Of a stretch of 64,000 nt of DNA, positions 18,096 to 27,184 are shown piece by piece (position 1 is the stretch's first letter; the number at the start of each line of letters is the position of its first letter). The position numbers were made by a program, and so were the translations under genes. The notes beneath the pieces are model-generated. The model searched no databases, had not been told where the DNA came from, and saw only the letters and a program-made list of their open reading frames with translations. The DNA comes from Spirosoma fluviale. Its GTDB lineage: Bacteria > Bacteroidota > Bacteroidia > Cytophagales > Spirosomataceae. The stretch lies in assembly GCF_900230225.1 (NCBI RefSeq), contig NZ_OCNH01000002.1, positions 249,844 to 313,843 on the forward strand, in the 5' to 3' direction.

Positions 18096-19451
18096 ATGAA
18101 CTTTTCGCTTCGCTTTGGTTATCTGCTGGCAGTTTTGCTGGTTGGGTTGACCGCTTGTCAGAAGCCCGCCACCCCGGCTGAGTACAACGCAAAGGCTGCC
18201 AATCCCGAATACTACAATTCGGCGTTGAACAAATTAACGGAGGTCGTTATTCACGACATTTTTTCTCCTCCTGTTGCCAGTCGTATTTATTCATACGCCA
18301 ACCTGGCGGGGTACGAAGCACTGGTACCCTTCGATACGCAGTATGAGTCGCTAGCGGGTAAGTTGAAACGGTTCCAGAGTGGGCCAAAGCCAGAACCGGG
18401 TAAAGAATACTGCTTCCCGCTAGCCAGTGCCCGCGCTTTCCTGACCGTAGCCCGTGCGCTCACTTTCTCCGTTGATTTTTACGATACCTTCGAGAAACCC
18501 TTTTACGAACAGTACAAGAAAGATGGCGTTCCCGATGAGGTTTATGAGCGCTCCCTGGCGTACGGAGAAGCAGTTGCCAAGCATGTTCTGGATTATGCGG
18601 CTAAAGATAGCTACAAGCAAACCCGAGGGTTCAAGCATACGGTTACGAACGAAGAAGGGTCTTGGGTACCTACTCCGCCGGCTTATATGGACGCGGCCGA
18701 GCCGCAGTGGAACAAACTGCGCTGCTGGGGTATGGATACCTGCAACCAGTTTATGCCCCCCCGCCCGTTTCCCTACAGCCTCGCCAAGGGTAGCCCGTAC
18801 GCCAAAGAGCTGGATGAGGTTTATCAGATCGGCAAAAATCTGGATAAGCAAAAGCAGGATATCGCTTACTTCTGGGACGATAACGCGTTTGTCATGAATG
18901 TAGCCGGGCATGTTATGTATGCCAGCAAAAAAATGACGCCCGGCGGACACTGGCTGGCCATTGCTCAAACCGTTGCCCGAAAGAAGAAACTGGGTTTGAT
19001 GCAAACGGTCGAAGCCTACGCGCTCACTTCCTTTGCGCTGAGCGATGGCTTTATTTCGTGCTGGGACGAAAAGTACCGCAGCAAAACCGTTCGACCCGAA
19101 ACAGTCATTAATAAGTCGATGGACCCAAAATGGACGCCTTTCCTGCAAACACCGCCTTTTCCTGAGTATCCAAGCGGACATAGCGTTATCTCGACGGCTG
19201 CCGCCACCGTACTAACAAACCTTATGGGGGATAACGTTGCTTTCACCGATTCGACCGAGTTTCCGTACGGGCATGGTGTACGCTCATTCTCATCCATCCG
19301 GGCTGCTGCCGACGAAGCGTCGATCAGCCGGTTGTATGGTGGCATTCACTATCGGTCAGCGCTGGTGAATGGTCAGGTAGAAGGCGAAAAAGTAGGCAAA
19401 TGGATTGTTGAGAAAATTCATACCCGTAAGTCGGCAGTGGCACAACGCTAG
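18096..19451 (+). CDS. Vanadium-dependent haloperoxidase/PAP2-superfamily lipoprotein
   Basis: This 451-residue protein begins with a lipoprotein signal (LLVGLTAC). Its C-terminal third carries the PAP2/haloperoxidase pocket: a K-x6-RP motif (KYRSKTVRP), PSGHSVISTAAA and SRLYGGIHYRS. These residues bind phosphate or vanadate, so it could be a phosphatase or a haloperoxidase. In the last motif the Asp found four residues after the His in many haloperoxidases is not present in SRLYGGIHYRSAL. The substrate cannot be told. ATG 18096 is preferred over 18081 because it starts a proper signal peptide. Confidence 0.85.
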   Translation: MNFSLRFGYLLAVLLVGLTACQKPATPAEYNAKAANPEYYNSALNKLTEVVIHDIFSPPVASRIYSYANLAGYEALVPFDTQYESLAGKLKRFQSGPKPEPGKEYCFPLASARAFLTVARALTFSVDFYDTFEKPFYEQYKKDGVPDEVYERSLAYGEAVAKHVLDYAAKDSYKQTRGFKHTVTNEEGSWVPTPPAYMDAAEPQWNKLRCWGMDTCNQFMPPRPFPYSLAKGSPYAKELDEVYQIGKNLDKQKQDIAYFWDDNAFVMNVAGHVMYASKKMTPGGHWLAIAQTVARKKKLGLMQTVEAYALTSFALSDGFISCWDEKYRSKTVRPETVINKSMDPKWTPFLQTPPFPEYPSGHSVISTAAATVLTNLMGDNVAFTDSTEFPYGHGVRSFSSIRAAADEASISRLYGGIHYRSALVNGQVEGEKVGKWIVEKIHTRKSAVAQR

Positions 19452-19469
19452 TTCATCGGTTTACAACGC

Positions 19470-19508
19470 AAAAAGGCCCCTACCGATCGTTTCGGTAGGG
19501 GCCTTTCT
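19470..19508 (+). terminator. Intrinsic terminator after the haloperoxidase-like gene
   Basis: AAGGCCCCTACCGA pairs with TCGGTAGGGGCCTT with a short tip and a following T-rich run. Confidence 0.92.
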
Positions 19509-19790
19509 TCATTCATAGAACTTACAGGATGAAAAAAATAGTACAACTCAGCTTGTGTATCAGGATGGGTATCTGCTGCAGTGCAGAACCAGCCCGATAA
19601 TGCGGCCTGACAGATCATTGACCAGACTATCAATCCGGCCAATTATTACGGGGTCACCGTTGCCAATGGCAATAAAAGGAGTTGGAACACAACTAAAGAC
19701 ATTCGACTGAAGTAAAAATAAGCCGTTTACAAACAGGTTCAAGATTGATCACAACGGCTGAATTCCTTTTGTAAACGGCTATATTTTTTA
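19509..19790. other. Intergenic region, possibly a decayed small gene
   Basis: On the plus strand a signal-peptide-like start (MKKIVQLSLCIRMGICC, from about 19529) breaks off after 23 residues. Another frame continues as NQPDNAA, stop, then QIIDQTINPANYYGVTVANG before a final stop near 19714. This could be a frameshifted small secreted protein, but it could equally be chance, since an open frame also runs on the minus strand (19560-19742). I do not call a functional gene. Confidence 0.25.
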
Positions 19791-20468
19791 TTACCATTGA
19801 GCTACCGGGAAATGAGAAGACTGAAGTTCAAGTTCTACATCTTTGGTGTGGATCGCCATCTTATTTAATGAGATATAGATGGATTTTACCGCGTTCTCTA
19901 TACGGTGCCAGCCCGCTTCGCTCCGTAAGTCAATACTAACCATGGTACGATCGTTTTGCGCCATGATGGTCAGATACGTCATAGCGCCAAGGATGATAGC
20001 CGAAATCGCCTGCGTGTCTGCCCCCTTTACGAAAGAAAGCTGGCTAACAAGTCGAGTCATTTCCTCATCCTGAGCACGGGCTGTTGTTTCGGCAATAGGG
20101 TCGTTCTCAATAACGCTTGCTTTGAGTACCTCACGAGCGGCTTTGAACGTACGGAAATACCGATAGGTTTGAATTACCTGCCGATACCAGATTCGGGCAA
20201 TATCCGATTCGTGTAACGGGCGAATCTGATCTAAGACGGAAGGAGTAAATATTGGGAATAATTTTCCCATCTTCACGTAGTATTCGAATAGGCCTTCCAT
20301 ACCACCAAAATACCTGTATATAAGTACTTTACTGACATTTGCCTTTTCTGCAACTCGGTTCACGCCTACGCCTTCGATACCACGTTCGGCTATGACTTCT
20401 TCCAGAGCTTCAACAATACGCTGGGTAGTCTTTGCGCGATTCCGCCTAATTTTTTCATCTTTGTCCAT
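19791..20468 (-). CDS. TetR/AcrR-family transcriptional regulator
   Basis: This 225-residue protein has an N-terminal TetR DNA-binding domain (about 10-55: TTQRIVEALEEVIAERG, then VNRVAEKANVSKVLIYRYFG). A helical ligand-binding domain follows. The frame is open five residues upstream (MHATI); MDKDEKIRRNR is the likelier start. It is followed downstream by a large AT-rich gap and is not clearly in an operon. The ligand and targets are unknown; binding near its own promoter would be typical. Confidence 0.9.
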   Translation of the reverse strand: MDKDEKIRRNRAKTTQRIVEALEEVIAERGIEGVGVNRVAEKANVSKVLIYRYFGGMEGLFEYYVKMGKLFPIFTPSVLDQIRPLHESDIARIWYRQVIQTYRYFRTFKAAREVLKASVIENDPIAETTARAQDEEMTRLVSQLSFVKGADTQAISAIILGAMTYLTIMAQNDRTMVSIDLRSEAGWHRIENAVKSIYISLNKMAIHTKDVELELQSSHFPVAQW

Positions 20469-21107
20469 GATGGTTGCATGCATAATAAGTCAGTAATTCA
20501 AGTAGATGTCACCCCTTTGACTAATGGTGTTAAGAAAAGTCACTTTAGGTCACTGTTTATTCCAGATTAAGCTTTATATAAGTATCAATACGTCTATCGA
20601 ATAGCTCTTTGTAGGAAGTTATAAAAGGCTCTTTTGACCTAAGAAGCTTGTAGTCTGTTCCCTATTAATATTTATTATATACTTTCGATTAGTTCTCTTT
20701 GTATAAATTATCGCTCCTGTTTAGTAGACGTATACATTAGTAAATAAAAACTAGTCTATATCCTTGCCTGTAAATACTATCAAGCAACTATAGATTAGTG
20801 TCAGCATCAGTAGTAACCTTCACTACTTTGTAAATTTTTTGTCTACATACGGTACTTTTTTATAAATTATAAGTAATTAGATGAATGTTGATTATCTCCC
20901 GGAGAAAGAGGATGATAAAGCTGTAGAATGACTAGGCTTTTACTTTTTAGATCGCATAAAAATCCATACGTAGTTAGAAATTGACGAATGAGTTAATATA
21001 AAAAGAAGACAAATGAGTAAAATGGAGATATAAACAGCTCCTCATTATGAAATGCCTGGGCATTATTAACTATGTATTTATTAGTACAACTTCCCTTTAC
21101 AAAACGA
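20469..21107. other. AT-rich intergenic region, 639 bases
   Basis: This gap lies between the divergent tetR-like and GH9 genes and is much richer in A and T than its surroundings. One 16-codon frame (20881-20931, MNVDYLPEKEDDKAVE) is visible but has no support. I see no RNA gene, no palindrome of note and no convincing promoter. Confidence 0.5.
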
Positions 21108-22871
21108 ATGCGAGTTTACTTAGTATTACTATTTCTGTTGGGCACCGAACTTGCCGGTGGTCAATCTTTAACTACCAATATTCGACTCAATCAAGTAGGA
21201 TTTTATCCACAGGCGACCAAAATAGCCGTTGTGGTAAATGAGGCAGGTGCATCTACGCCATATACAACGTTTCAACTGATGTCGCCTGACCAGAAAAAAG
21301 TTGTATTTACAGGTACGTTGAGCGAACCTAAGAAAAATCAGATTTCGGGCAAAACAAGCCAGTTTGCTGATTTCTCGGCTTTTAAGCAGAAAGGGACTTA
21401 TGTTATCGTCGTACCGGGTTTAGGGCACTCCTATCCAGTCGAGATTCGCCCGGATGTACACCGGGCTGCAGCCATCGGTGCTCTTAAAGGGTTTTACTAC
21501 CAGCGGGTGTCCGCTGAATTACCCGCCAAATACGCCGGGAAATGGGCACGTCCTGCCGGGCATCCGGATACCCGAGTGCTGATTCATCCATCGGCGGCAT
21601 CGCCGGGGCGTCCGGCAGGTACGGTTATTTCGTCGCCTAGGGGGTGGTACGACGCGGGGGATTACAACAAGTACATTGTGAATTCGGGCATTACGGTGGG
21701 CACGCTGCTCTCCCTGTACGAAGATTTTCCTGGTTACTTTAAATCATTCGATACAAACATTCCTGAAACGGGTAACGCCGTTCCTGACCTGCTGGACGAA
21801 GCTTTGTGGAATCTTCGCTGGATGCTAACCATGCAGGACCCGGCCGATGGGGGCGTGTACCATAAATTGACGAACCCAAGTTTCGATGGCATGGTCATGC
21901 CGGATAAAGCCGTTAAAGATCGCTACGTTATCCAGAAAAGTATAACCGCCACGCTCGATTTTGCCGCCGTACTGGCACAGGCCAGCCGGGTGTTCAAAAA
22001 ATACGACAAAGCATTGCCCGGCCTGTCGGATTCTTGTCGGACGGCCGCCGTGAAGGCCTGGAAATGGGCTGAACAAAACCCCACCACCATCTATCGGCAG
22101 AACGAAATGAATACGCAGTTCGACCCCGATGTGGTAACGGGCAGTTACGAAGACCGCGATGCCAGCGATGAGTGGGTTTGGGCCGCGTTAGAATTGTATG
22201 CGACGACAAAAGACGATGCGTATTTTACCGCAGCGAAACTGAAACCGGATGAGAAACTGAGCCTGCCCTCCTGGAACCAGGTTCGTCTGTTGGGATACTA
22301 CACGCTTGCCCGCTTTGCGAACGAGCTTACGCCCCTCGGCAAACAGGGAAACGAATCGGTGAAGAAGCAACTGGTTGCTTTTGCGGATGATCTGATTCAG
22401 GGAACAGCCCAGCAGGCCTACGGTACGGTAATGGGCAAATCGGCGCGGGATTATATTTGGGGAAGTAGTTCCGTAGCCGCTAACCAGGGCATCGCGCTCA
22501 TTCAGGCCTATAACCTTACAAAAGACGGCCGCTATCTGCGATTTGCTTTAACCAACATAGACTATTTACTGGGTCGCAACGCAACGGGCTATTCGTTGCT
22601 AACCGGATTTGGTGATAAATCGGTGATGAGCCCACACCACCGGCCCTCCGTAGCCGATGGAATTGCCGAACCCGTACCAGGACTGTTGTCGGGCGGACCG
22701 AATGGCAATGCTCCGAAGCAGGACAAATGCCCCGGCTATACCGCCACCTCGGCCGATGAAATGCTTCTGGATGATTCCTGTTCCTATGCGTCCAACGAGA
22801 TTGCCATTAACTGGAATGCTCCGCTCGTGTATCTGGCAGCAGCTATCGAAGCGTTGCAAACAAAGTTGTAG
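21108..22871 (+). CDS. Glycoside hydrolase family 9 (endoglucanase-type)
   Basis: This protein of about 587 residues is a secreted GH9 enzyme, a family of inverting beta-1,4-glucanases. After a signal peptide (MRVYLVLLFLLG) comes an Ig-like N-terminal domain (about 20-110, NIRLNQVGFYPQATKIAVVV). The (alpha/alpha)6 catalytic domain follows. Catalytic aspartates are in GWYDAGDYNKY, and the general acid glutamate is in SYASNEIAINWNAPL near the C-terminus. ATG 21072 would add 12 residues; 21108 begins the better signal peptide. It stands alone, without SusC/SusD genes nearby. Confidence 0.92.
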   Translation: MRVYLVLLFLLGTELAGGQSLTTNIRLNQVGFYPQATKIAVVVNEAGASTPYTTFQLMSPDQKKVVFTGTLSEPKKNQISGKTSQFADFSAFKQKGTYVIVVPGLGHSYPVEIRPDVHRAAAIGALKGFYYQRVSAELPAKYAGKWARPAGHPDTRVLIHPSAASPGRPAGTVISSPRGWYDAGDYNKYIVNSGITVGTLLSLYEDFPGYFKSFDTNIPETGNAVPDLLDEALWNLRWMLTMQDPADGGVYHKLTNPSFDGMVMPDKAVKDRYVIQKSITATLDFAAVLAQASRVFKKYDKALPGLSDSCRTAAVKAWKWAEQNPTTIYRQNEMNTQFDPDVVTGSYEDRDASDEWVWAALELYATTKDDAYFTAAKLKPDEKLSLPSWNQVRLLGYYTLARFANELTPLGKQGNESVKKQLVAFADDLIQGTAQQAYGTVMGKSARDYIWGSSSVAANQGIALIQAYNLTKDGRYLRFALTNIDYLLGRNATGYSLLTGFGDKSVMSPHHRPSVADGIAEPVPGLLSGGPNGNAPKQDKCPGYTATSADEMLLDDSCSYASNEIAINWNAPLVYLAAAIEALQTKL

Positions 22872-22874
22872 TCC

Positions 22875-23222
22875 TTACGTATACTGGTACGCCCACCAGA
22901 TTAGCAAACCCTGAAGTGGCAACCGGCCCCAACGGAGCCAGGCGGGGAGTTTGGCAAATCGACTGGAAGTGGCCATGTGAACGTTCGCCGGGAATACCGC
23001 AATCAGGAGCAGAATAAGCCCCCAGGCGGATAGCGAACGGGTAGCAGGAAACAGTAAGCCAACCCCCAGTAAAACTTCAGCAATACCGCTCAAAACAACC
23101 ATCAGGTTATGCGCCGGAATGTAGGGCGGCATGATAGCCAGATAGGTTTTGGGACTGATAAAATGATTCAGCCCGGCAGCAATATACACAACGGCCTGTA
23201 TGTAAAGGCTTAGATTCGACAT
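22875..23222 (-). CDS. DoxX-like membrane protein
   Basis: This 115-residue protein has four hydrophobic segments and family-like motifs (VVYIAAGLNHFISP, GIAEVLLGVGLL). DoxX-family proteins sit in the cytoplasmic membrane and have been linked to redox or quinone functions, but this one's role is unknown. It converges with the GH9 gene with only a three-base gap. Confidence 0.8.
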   Translation of the reverse strand: MSNLSLYIQAVVYIAAGLNHFISPKTYLAIMPPYIPAHNLMVVLSGIAEVLLGVGLLFPATRSLSAWGLILLLIAVFPANVHMATSSRFAKLPAWLRWGRLPLQGLLIWWAYQYT

Positions 23223-23235
23223 GCGTGTTTAAATA

Positions 23236-23263
23236 ACGGCTCTGGCAACCTTGCCAGAGCCGT
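23236..23263 (-). terminator. Intrinsic terminator-like hairpin after the GspS-like gene
   Basis: ACGGCTCTGGCAA and TTGCCAGAGCCGT form a perfect 13-base-pair stem with a two-base loop between two minus-strand genes. There is no strong U tract. Confidence 0.75.
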
Positions 23264-23296
23264 ACTAAACTAGTTGATAAACTTCACTTTGACGCA

Positions 23297-24469
23297 TTAC
23301 TCGACAACATGTCCCACAAAACCAGCCGTATTATCCAGAATCAGGCCCCCGCGACGGAAGCCTAAACCGCAGCCTTCACCCGCATAAAAAACACCGGCCT
23401 GATACGAGTTTCCGGCCGAATCCTTCGGGAAATCGACGTATTCCTGGTAAATTTTGGGATAATCACCATAGTCGCCTTCGGTGGTTTGGCGTTCGCTGCC
23501 ATCCGGGTTTAAGATACGGGTGTTGGCTCCTTCTCGCCCAAACAGCACCTTTTCAACGCAGGGCTTTCCGGGTAGTGGTTTCGTATCCGTTTCGAGAAGA
23601 AGCGGGTGATTTGGGTAAAGCTCCCATAACACTTTTAGAATGTATTTCGACTGAAATAGCAATGTATAGGCCGGATTCAGCACAACCGCCAGACGCTTGC
23701 GTACGATCTCGGTCAAAATCTGAATCAGTTCCGGCTCATCTTCGGCGATGGACTCCCAGGGCACCAGCTTAAACCAGAAGTCCAGCTTTTCGAACTCGCC
23801 GTTTTTGGGGTTTTGCCAGAAGATGCCCTCTTCAGCCGAAAAATCGACGTTATCGACAAAGTCAAATTCGATATCGTAACCCGCTTCCCGGGCCGCTTCG
23901 CCCAGTAAGGCTACGTTGGCATCGTCTTCGGGAAAGCCCCGCATGGCCGAGAGTAGCAGCGTTGGCTGTAAGTCGGGGTTCACGGCGAGGAGTTCCTCAA
24001 ACTGGCCCGTCAAGGTTTCGAAGACCGCGTTGAACTGCTGGCTATCGTCGAGGCCGTTGGCGCGCAGGTGTGCGTATTGAACAACGGCCGTTTCGGGTAA
24101 GCAGGTGGCCGTATCGGCGTTGAACTCGATTAGTTTAATGGGCTGTTCATCAACGCCCCCGGCCAGGTCAAAGCGGCCGTAGAGGTGAATATGCCGGTCG
24201 TCGTCCCACGATAATTTTATCAGCGCAATCAGGTTGGCGGGTATGCCTGCTTCGGCAAATCGGTTCTCGTCGATGATCTGCTGCCCGGCGGCTATAAACA
24301 TCTCGAATAATTCATTGGCCGCTTCATAGTAGGCATCCGCTTCGGTAGACTTTACCGTTACAACCTCGTTAGCCAGATAAGGCAGTGTATCCTGGCCGAG
24401 CATCCAGTCCCAGCCGAGATTTCGTAACTGGGCATCCGGTGATGTAGGTAGTGATTTAAGAGAAATCAT
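23297..24469 (-). CDS. Glutathionylspermidine synthase-like ATP-grasp ligase
   Basis: This 390-residue protein matches the preATP-grasp/GSP-synthase family (the C-terminal synthetase half of E. coli Gsp). It shows family-like segments such as LGWDWMLGQDT near the start, IKLIEFNADTATCLPE, and the Glu/Gly-rich nucleotide region PCVEKVLFGREGANTRI. Such proteins form amide bonds using ATP, but the substrates of bacterial stand-alone members are mostly unknown. No amidase domain and no partner gene adjoin it. Confidence 0.85.
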   Translation of the reverse strand: MISLKSLPTSPDAQLRNLGWDWMLGQDTLPYLANEVVTVKSTEADAYYEAANELFEMFIAAGQQIIDENRFAEAGIPANLIALIKLSWDDDRHIHLYGRFDLAGGVDEQPIKLIEFNADTATCLPETAVVQYAHLRANGLDDSQQFNAVFETLTGQFEELLAVNPDLQPTLLLSAMRGFPEDDANVALLGEAAREAGYDIEFDFVDNVDFSAEEGIFWQNPKNGEFEKLDFWFKLVPWESIAEDEPELIQILTEIVRKRLAVVLNPAYTLLFQSKYILKVLWELYPNHPLLLETDTKPLPGKPCVEKVLFGREGANTRILNPDGSERQTTEGDYGDYPKIYQEYVDFPKDSAGNSYQAGVFYAGEGCGLGFRRGGLILDNTAGFVGHVVE

Positions 24470-24573
24470 AGCAAGAGTCCTTTAACTGGTGAATTACGAC
24501 ACGTATCAATCTATTTGTAACTCCACAGGCCGGAAGTTGGTCACGAACCGGCCCGTAAATCTCGTTTAACCTG

Positions 24574-25575
24574 ATGATTCGTCCCTATTTATTTTTCACC
24601 AGTGTGTTGCTGGCTCTGACAGCCGGTCTGTCGCATGGACAGTCGGCCCAAAAAAATCAACCTGTTCCGGTTATTTTCGATACCGACATGGGGCCGGATT
24701 ACGACGATGTGGGTGCTATTGCCATGCTCCACGCCTTTGCCGATGCAGGTCAGACGCGTATTCTGGCCACTATTGCTAGCACCAATTACCCAAAGGTAAC
24801 CTCGGTCCTGAGCGTATTGAACACCTATTTCAACCGCCCGAACATTCCTATTGGCGTCCCGAAAGGAGAAGCCGTGAGCGATAAAGACACGCAACACTGG
24901 TCCGACACGCTGGTAGCACGGTATCCGCACAAGATCAGGTCGAACAGCGAGGTGCCGGACGCCGTGGCGCTCTATCGCCAGATTCTGGCCAAACAACCCG
25001 ACCAGAGTGTAACCATTATTACCGTCGGCTTTCTGACAAATCTGGCCAACCTGCTCAACTCCCCGCCCGACCAGTATTCTAAGCTATCGGGTAAAGAACT
25101 TGTGACGAAAAAAGTAAAGAAGCTGGTGAGCATGGCAGGCAAATTTCCGAGTGGCCGGGAGTACAACGTTCATAGAGACGTGGCTTCGTCGAAAATCGTT
25201 TTCGCTAAATGGCCCACGCCAATTCTCATGAGTGGGTTCGAAATAGGGGAGAAAATTCATTCCGGCTTACCCCTTACTCAGAATACTCGTATCCAGAATA
25301 GCCCGGTAAAAGATGTGTTCCGGATTTCGTTGCCGAAAGCGGCCGAGGACAAAAACGGCCGGATGAGCTGGGACCAGACCGCCGTATTGGTGGGTGTAAA
25401 AGGCTACGCACCGTATTATACCGTTAAATCGGGTCGGCTGACGATGAACGCCGACGGCTCCAATGGCTGGGATGACGCCGGGAAAGGGCATGAATACCTG
25501 GTTGTGAGTAGGTCCGTTGCCGAGGTCGAAACCCTGATCAATGAATTAATGCAGCATCAGCCGGTAAAACACTGA
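24574..25575 (+). CDS. Secreted inosine/uridine-preferring nucleoside hydrolase
   Basis: This 333-residue protein has a signal peptide (to about residue 22, LSHGQ) and an IU-nucleoside hydrolase fold. The calcium-binding aspartate cluster is at residues 36-45 (DTDMGPDYDD), and a HRDVASSK segment follows the middle of the protein. It cleaves nucleosides to base and ribose; export to the periplasm suggests scavenging. The motif reads DTDMGPDYDD rather than the commoner DTDxGxDDA. Confidence 0.9.
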   Translation: MIRPYLFFTSVLLALTAGLSHGQSAQKNQPVPVIFDTDMGPDYDDVGAIAMLHAFADAGQTRILATIASTNYPKVTSVLSVLNTYFNRPNIPIGVPKGEAVSDKDTQHWSDTLVARYPHKIRSNSEVPDAVALYRQILAKQPDQSVTIITVGFLTNLANLLNSPPDQYSKLSGKELVTKKVKKLVSMAGKFPSGREYNVHRDVASSKIVFAKWPTPILMSGFEIGEKIHSGLPLTQNTRIQNSPVKDVFRISLPKAAEDKNGRMSWDQTAVLVGVKGYAPYYTVKSGRLTMNADGSNGWDDAGKGHEYLVVSRSVAEVETLINELMQHQPVKH

Positions 25576-25642
25576 CGTAAAAAACAGGCGAGCGAATGGG
25601 TTAGCGTGAGCAATTTCGGCGCTGTGCGTGTTATCTTTTTAT

Positions 25643-26098
25643 ATGACAGAATCAGTAAAGGATGCGCTTCGCAAGGCAGCCATGTTTTGCGCGTATCAGG
25701 AACGTACGCAGCAGGAAGTACGCGACCGGTTGAAGGAGTGGAGCATCTGGGGCGACGATGCCGAAGAAGTGATTGCCGAGTTGATCCAACAGAACTACCT
25801 GAATGAGGAACGTTTCGCGAAGTCATTTGCGGGCGGGAAATTTCGGGTGAAAGGCTGGGGAAAGCGGAAAATAAAGCAGCACCTGCAGCAGCGCGGCATC
25901 ACGGGCTACAACCTCGACCAGGCCATGAAGGAAATCGCCCCCGACGATTACCGGGGCACGCTCTCGGATTTACTGGCGAAAAAACGGCAAAGTTTGCGGG
26001 ATGATAACCCGCTGGTTGTCAAACAGAAGCTGGTACGCTATGCGCTTAGCAAAGGATACGAATCGGAGTTGATCTTTTCGGTGCTAGGGGAAGAGTAG
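25643..26098 (+). CDS. recX: RecX-family regulatory protein
   Basis: This 151-residue helical protein carries three RecX-type three-helix repeats: RKAAMFCAYQERTQQEVRD, NEERFAKSFAGGKFRVKGWG and the C-terminal KQKLVRYALSKGYE. RecX binds RecA filaments and restrains strand exchange. recA is about 12 kb away, so the two are not co-transcribed. ATG 25643 is preferred to 25628 as the family start (MTESVKDALRKAA). Confidence 0.9.
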   Translation: MTESVKDALRKAAMFCAYQERTQQEVRDRLKEWSIWGDDAEEVIAELIQQNYLNEERFAKSFAGGKFRVKGWGKRKIKQHLQQRGITGYNLDQAMKEIAPDDYRGTLSDLLAKKRQSLRDDNPLVVKQKLVRYALSKGYESELIFSVLGEE

Positions 26099-26153
26099 CG
26101 CGGCCGGGAAGCCACGATTAATTAGATTTACAATCGCGTGTTCTCAACCGTGC

Positions 26154-26161
26154 TACTTTTG
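26154..26161 (+). promoter_or_regulatory. Candidate -7 box abutting the glycosyltransferase start
   Basis: TACTTTTG matches TAnnTTTG and ends four bases before the ATG at 26166. If real, the mRNA would be leaderless or nearly so. Confidence 0.4.
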
Positions 26162-26165
26162 CCAA

Positions 26166-27101
26166 ATGACCCCTCGTAAAGTCTCCATTATCCTGCTCAA
26201 TTACAACTCGCATCAGTTCACCTATGACTGCGTCGATTCGATTCTCGGAAAGACCGCATCCGTAGCCAGCGGTGGTGTTGATTATGAGATTGTCATTGTT
26301 GATAATAACTCAAGCGCAGCAGATTATGAAGCACTGAAACCCATTGTCGGGCGCGGCCCAACCATTCAGCTCATTCGCAGTAGAATAAATCTTGGCTTTT
26401 CGGGCGGCAATATGCTGGGTGTTCAACGGGCCGACCCAGCGGCCGATTATTACTATTTTCTGAATAACGACTGCGTGTTACGAACCGACGTATGCACGCA
26501 GTTGGCCGCCTTTATGGACAGTACGCCCGATGCGGGTCTGTGTGGCGCGCAGATGTTTTCCGGCGACGGCTCCCGGCAGGTGACCTTTGGCTATTTGCCC
26601 ACGCTGGGTAGTAAAATTCTCGGCCACGGGTTTGTTCGGTCGCTCAATCCCACGCTGTACCCGTCCGTCCGGCAGGTGTATACCGAACCGTTGCAAGTGC
26701 CGTTTGTGATGGGTAGTACGCTCTTCGTCCGGGCGTCGGCTTTCAATCTGATTGGCGGCTTCGACGTGGCCCATTTTCTGTACGTTGAAGAAGAGGACCT
26801 CGCTAAGCGGCTGCTGCTGAAAGGCTATAAGTCGTATCTGGTCCCTCAGGCCGAGTATGTGCATTTTACCGGACAAAGCACAACCCGAAACTACGACATT
26901 GAGAAAGAATATTATATCTCGCTCTTTCATTACTTCCGGAAGTACCACACCTGGCTCGAACGGGCTTTGTTTAGGGCGTATTACTTCATTAAAAACGGCC
27001 GTAAGTTTCGCCGGGACCCTATTTATGGCCGTTTGGCCTGGTTTATCGGGCGGGGCAGCCCCATGCGGGAAAGTTTGCGATACCGTCAGGTAATCAATTA
27101 G
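26166..27101 (+). CDS. Family 2 glycosyltransferase
   Basis: This 311-residue cytoplasmic enzyme has a GT-A fold: a nucleotide-sugar segment at the start (SIILLNYNSHQFTYDCVDSI), VDNNSS, a FLNNDC metal motif near residue 100, and EEEDLAKRL acting as the acceptor-side acidic motif near 220. It probably adds a sugar (rhamnosyl-type relatives are common) to a surface polysaccharide, but no other glycan genes are nearby. A shared terminator separates it from nrdB. Confidence 0.92.
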   Translation: MTPRKVSIILLNYNSHQFTYDCVDSILGKTASVASGGVDYEIVIVDNNSSAADYEALKPIVGRGPTIQLIRSRINLGFSGGNMLGVQRADPAADYYYFLNNDCVLRTDVCTQLAAFMDSTPDAGLCGAQMFSGDGSRQVTFGYLPTLGSKILGHGFVRSLNPTLYPSVRQVYTEPLQVPFVMGSTLFVRASAFNLIGGFDVAHFLYVEEEDLAKRLLLKGYKSYLVPQAEYVHFTGQSTTRNYDIEKEYYISLFHYFRKYHTWLERALFRAYYFIKNGRKFRRDPIYGRLAWFIGRGSPMRESLRYRQVIN

Positions 27102-27120
27102 AAAAGGAAATGGGTTTTGG

Positions 27121-27165
27121 TATAAAACAAACGCCACATCTTAGAGACATGGCGTTTGTTTTATA
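27121..27165. terminator. Bidirectional terminator between glycosyltransferase and nrdB
   Basis: TATAAAACAAACGCCA and TGGCGTTTGTTTTATA pair around a loop of about 13 bases, with A/T runs suited to both strands. Confidence 0.88.
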
Positions 27166-27184
27166 CGGAAAAGTCAGTAAAAAA

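Noticed and set aside
20881..20931. A 16-codon frame (MNVDYLPEKEDDKAVE) in the tetR-GH9 gap
   Set aside because: Too short to support without conservation data; no promoter or hairpin accompanies it.
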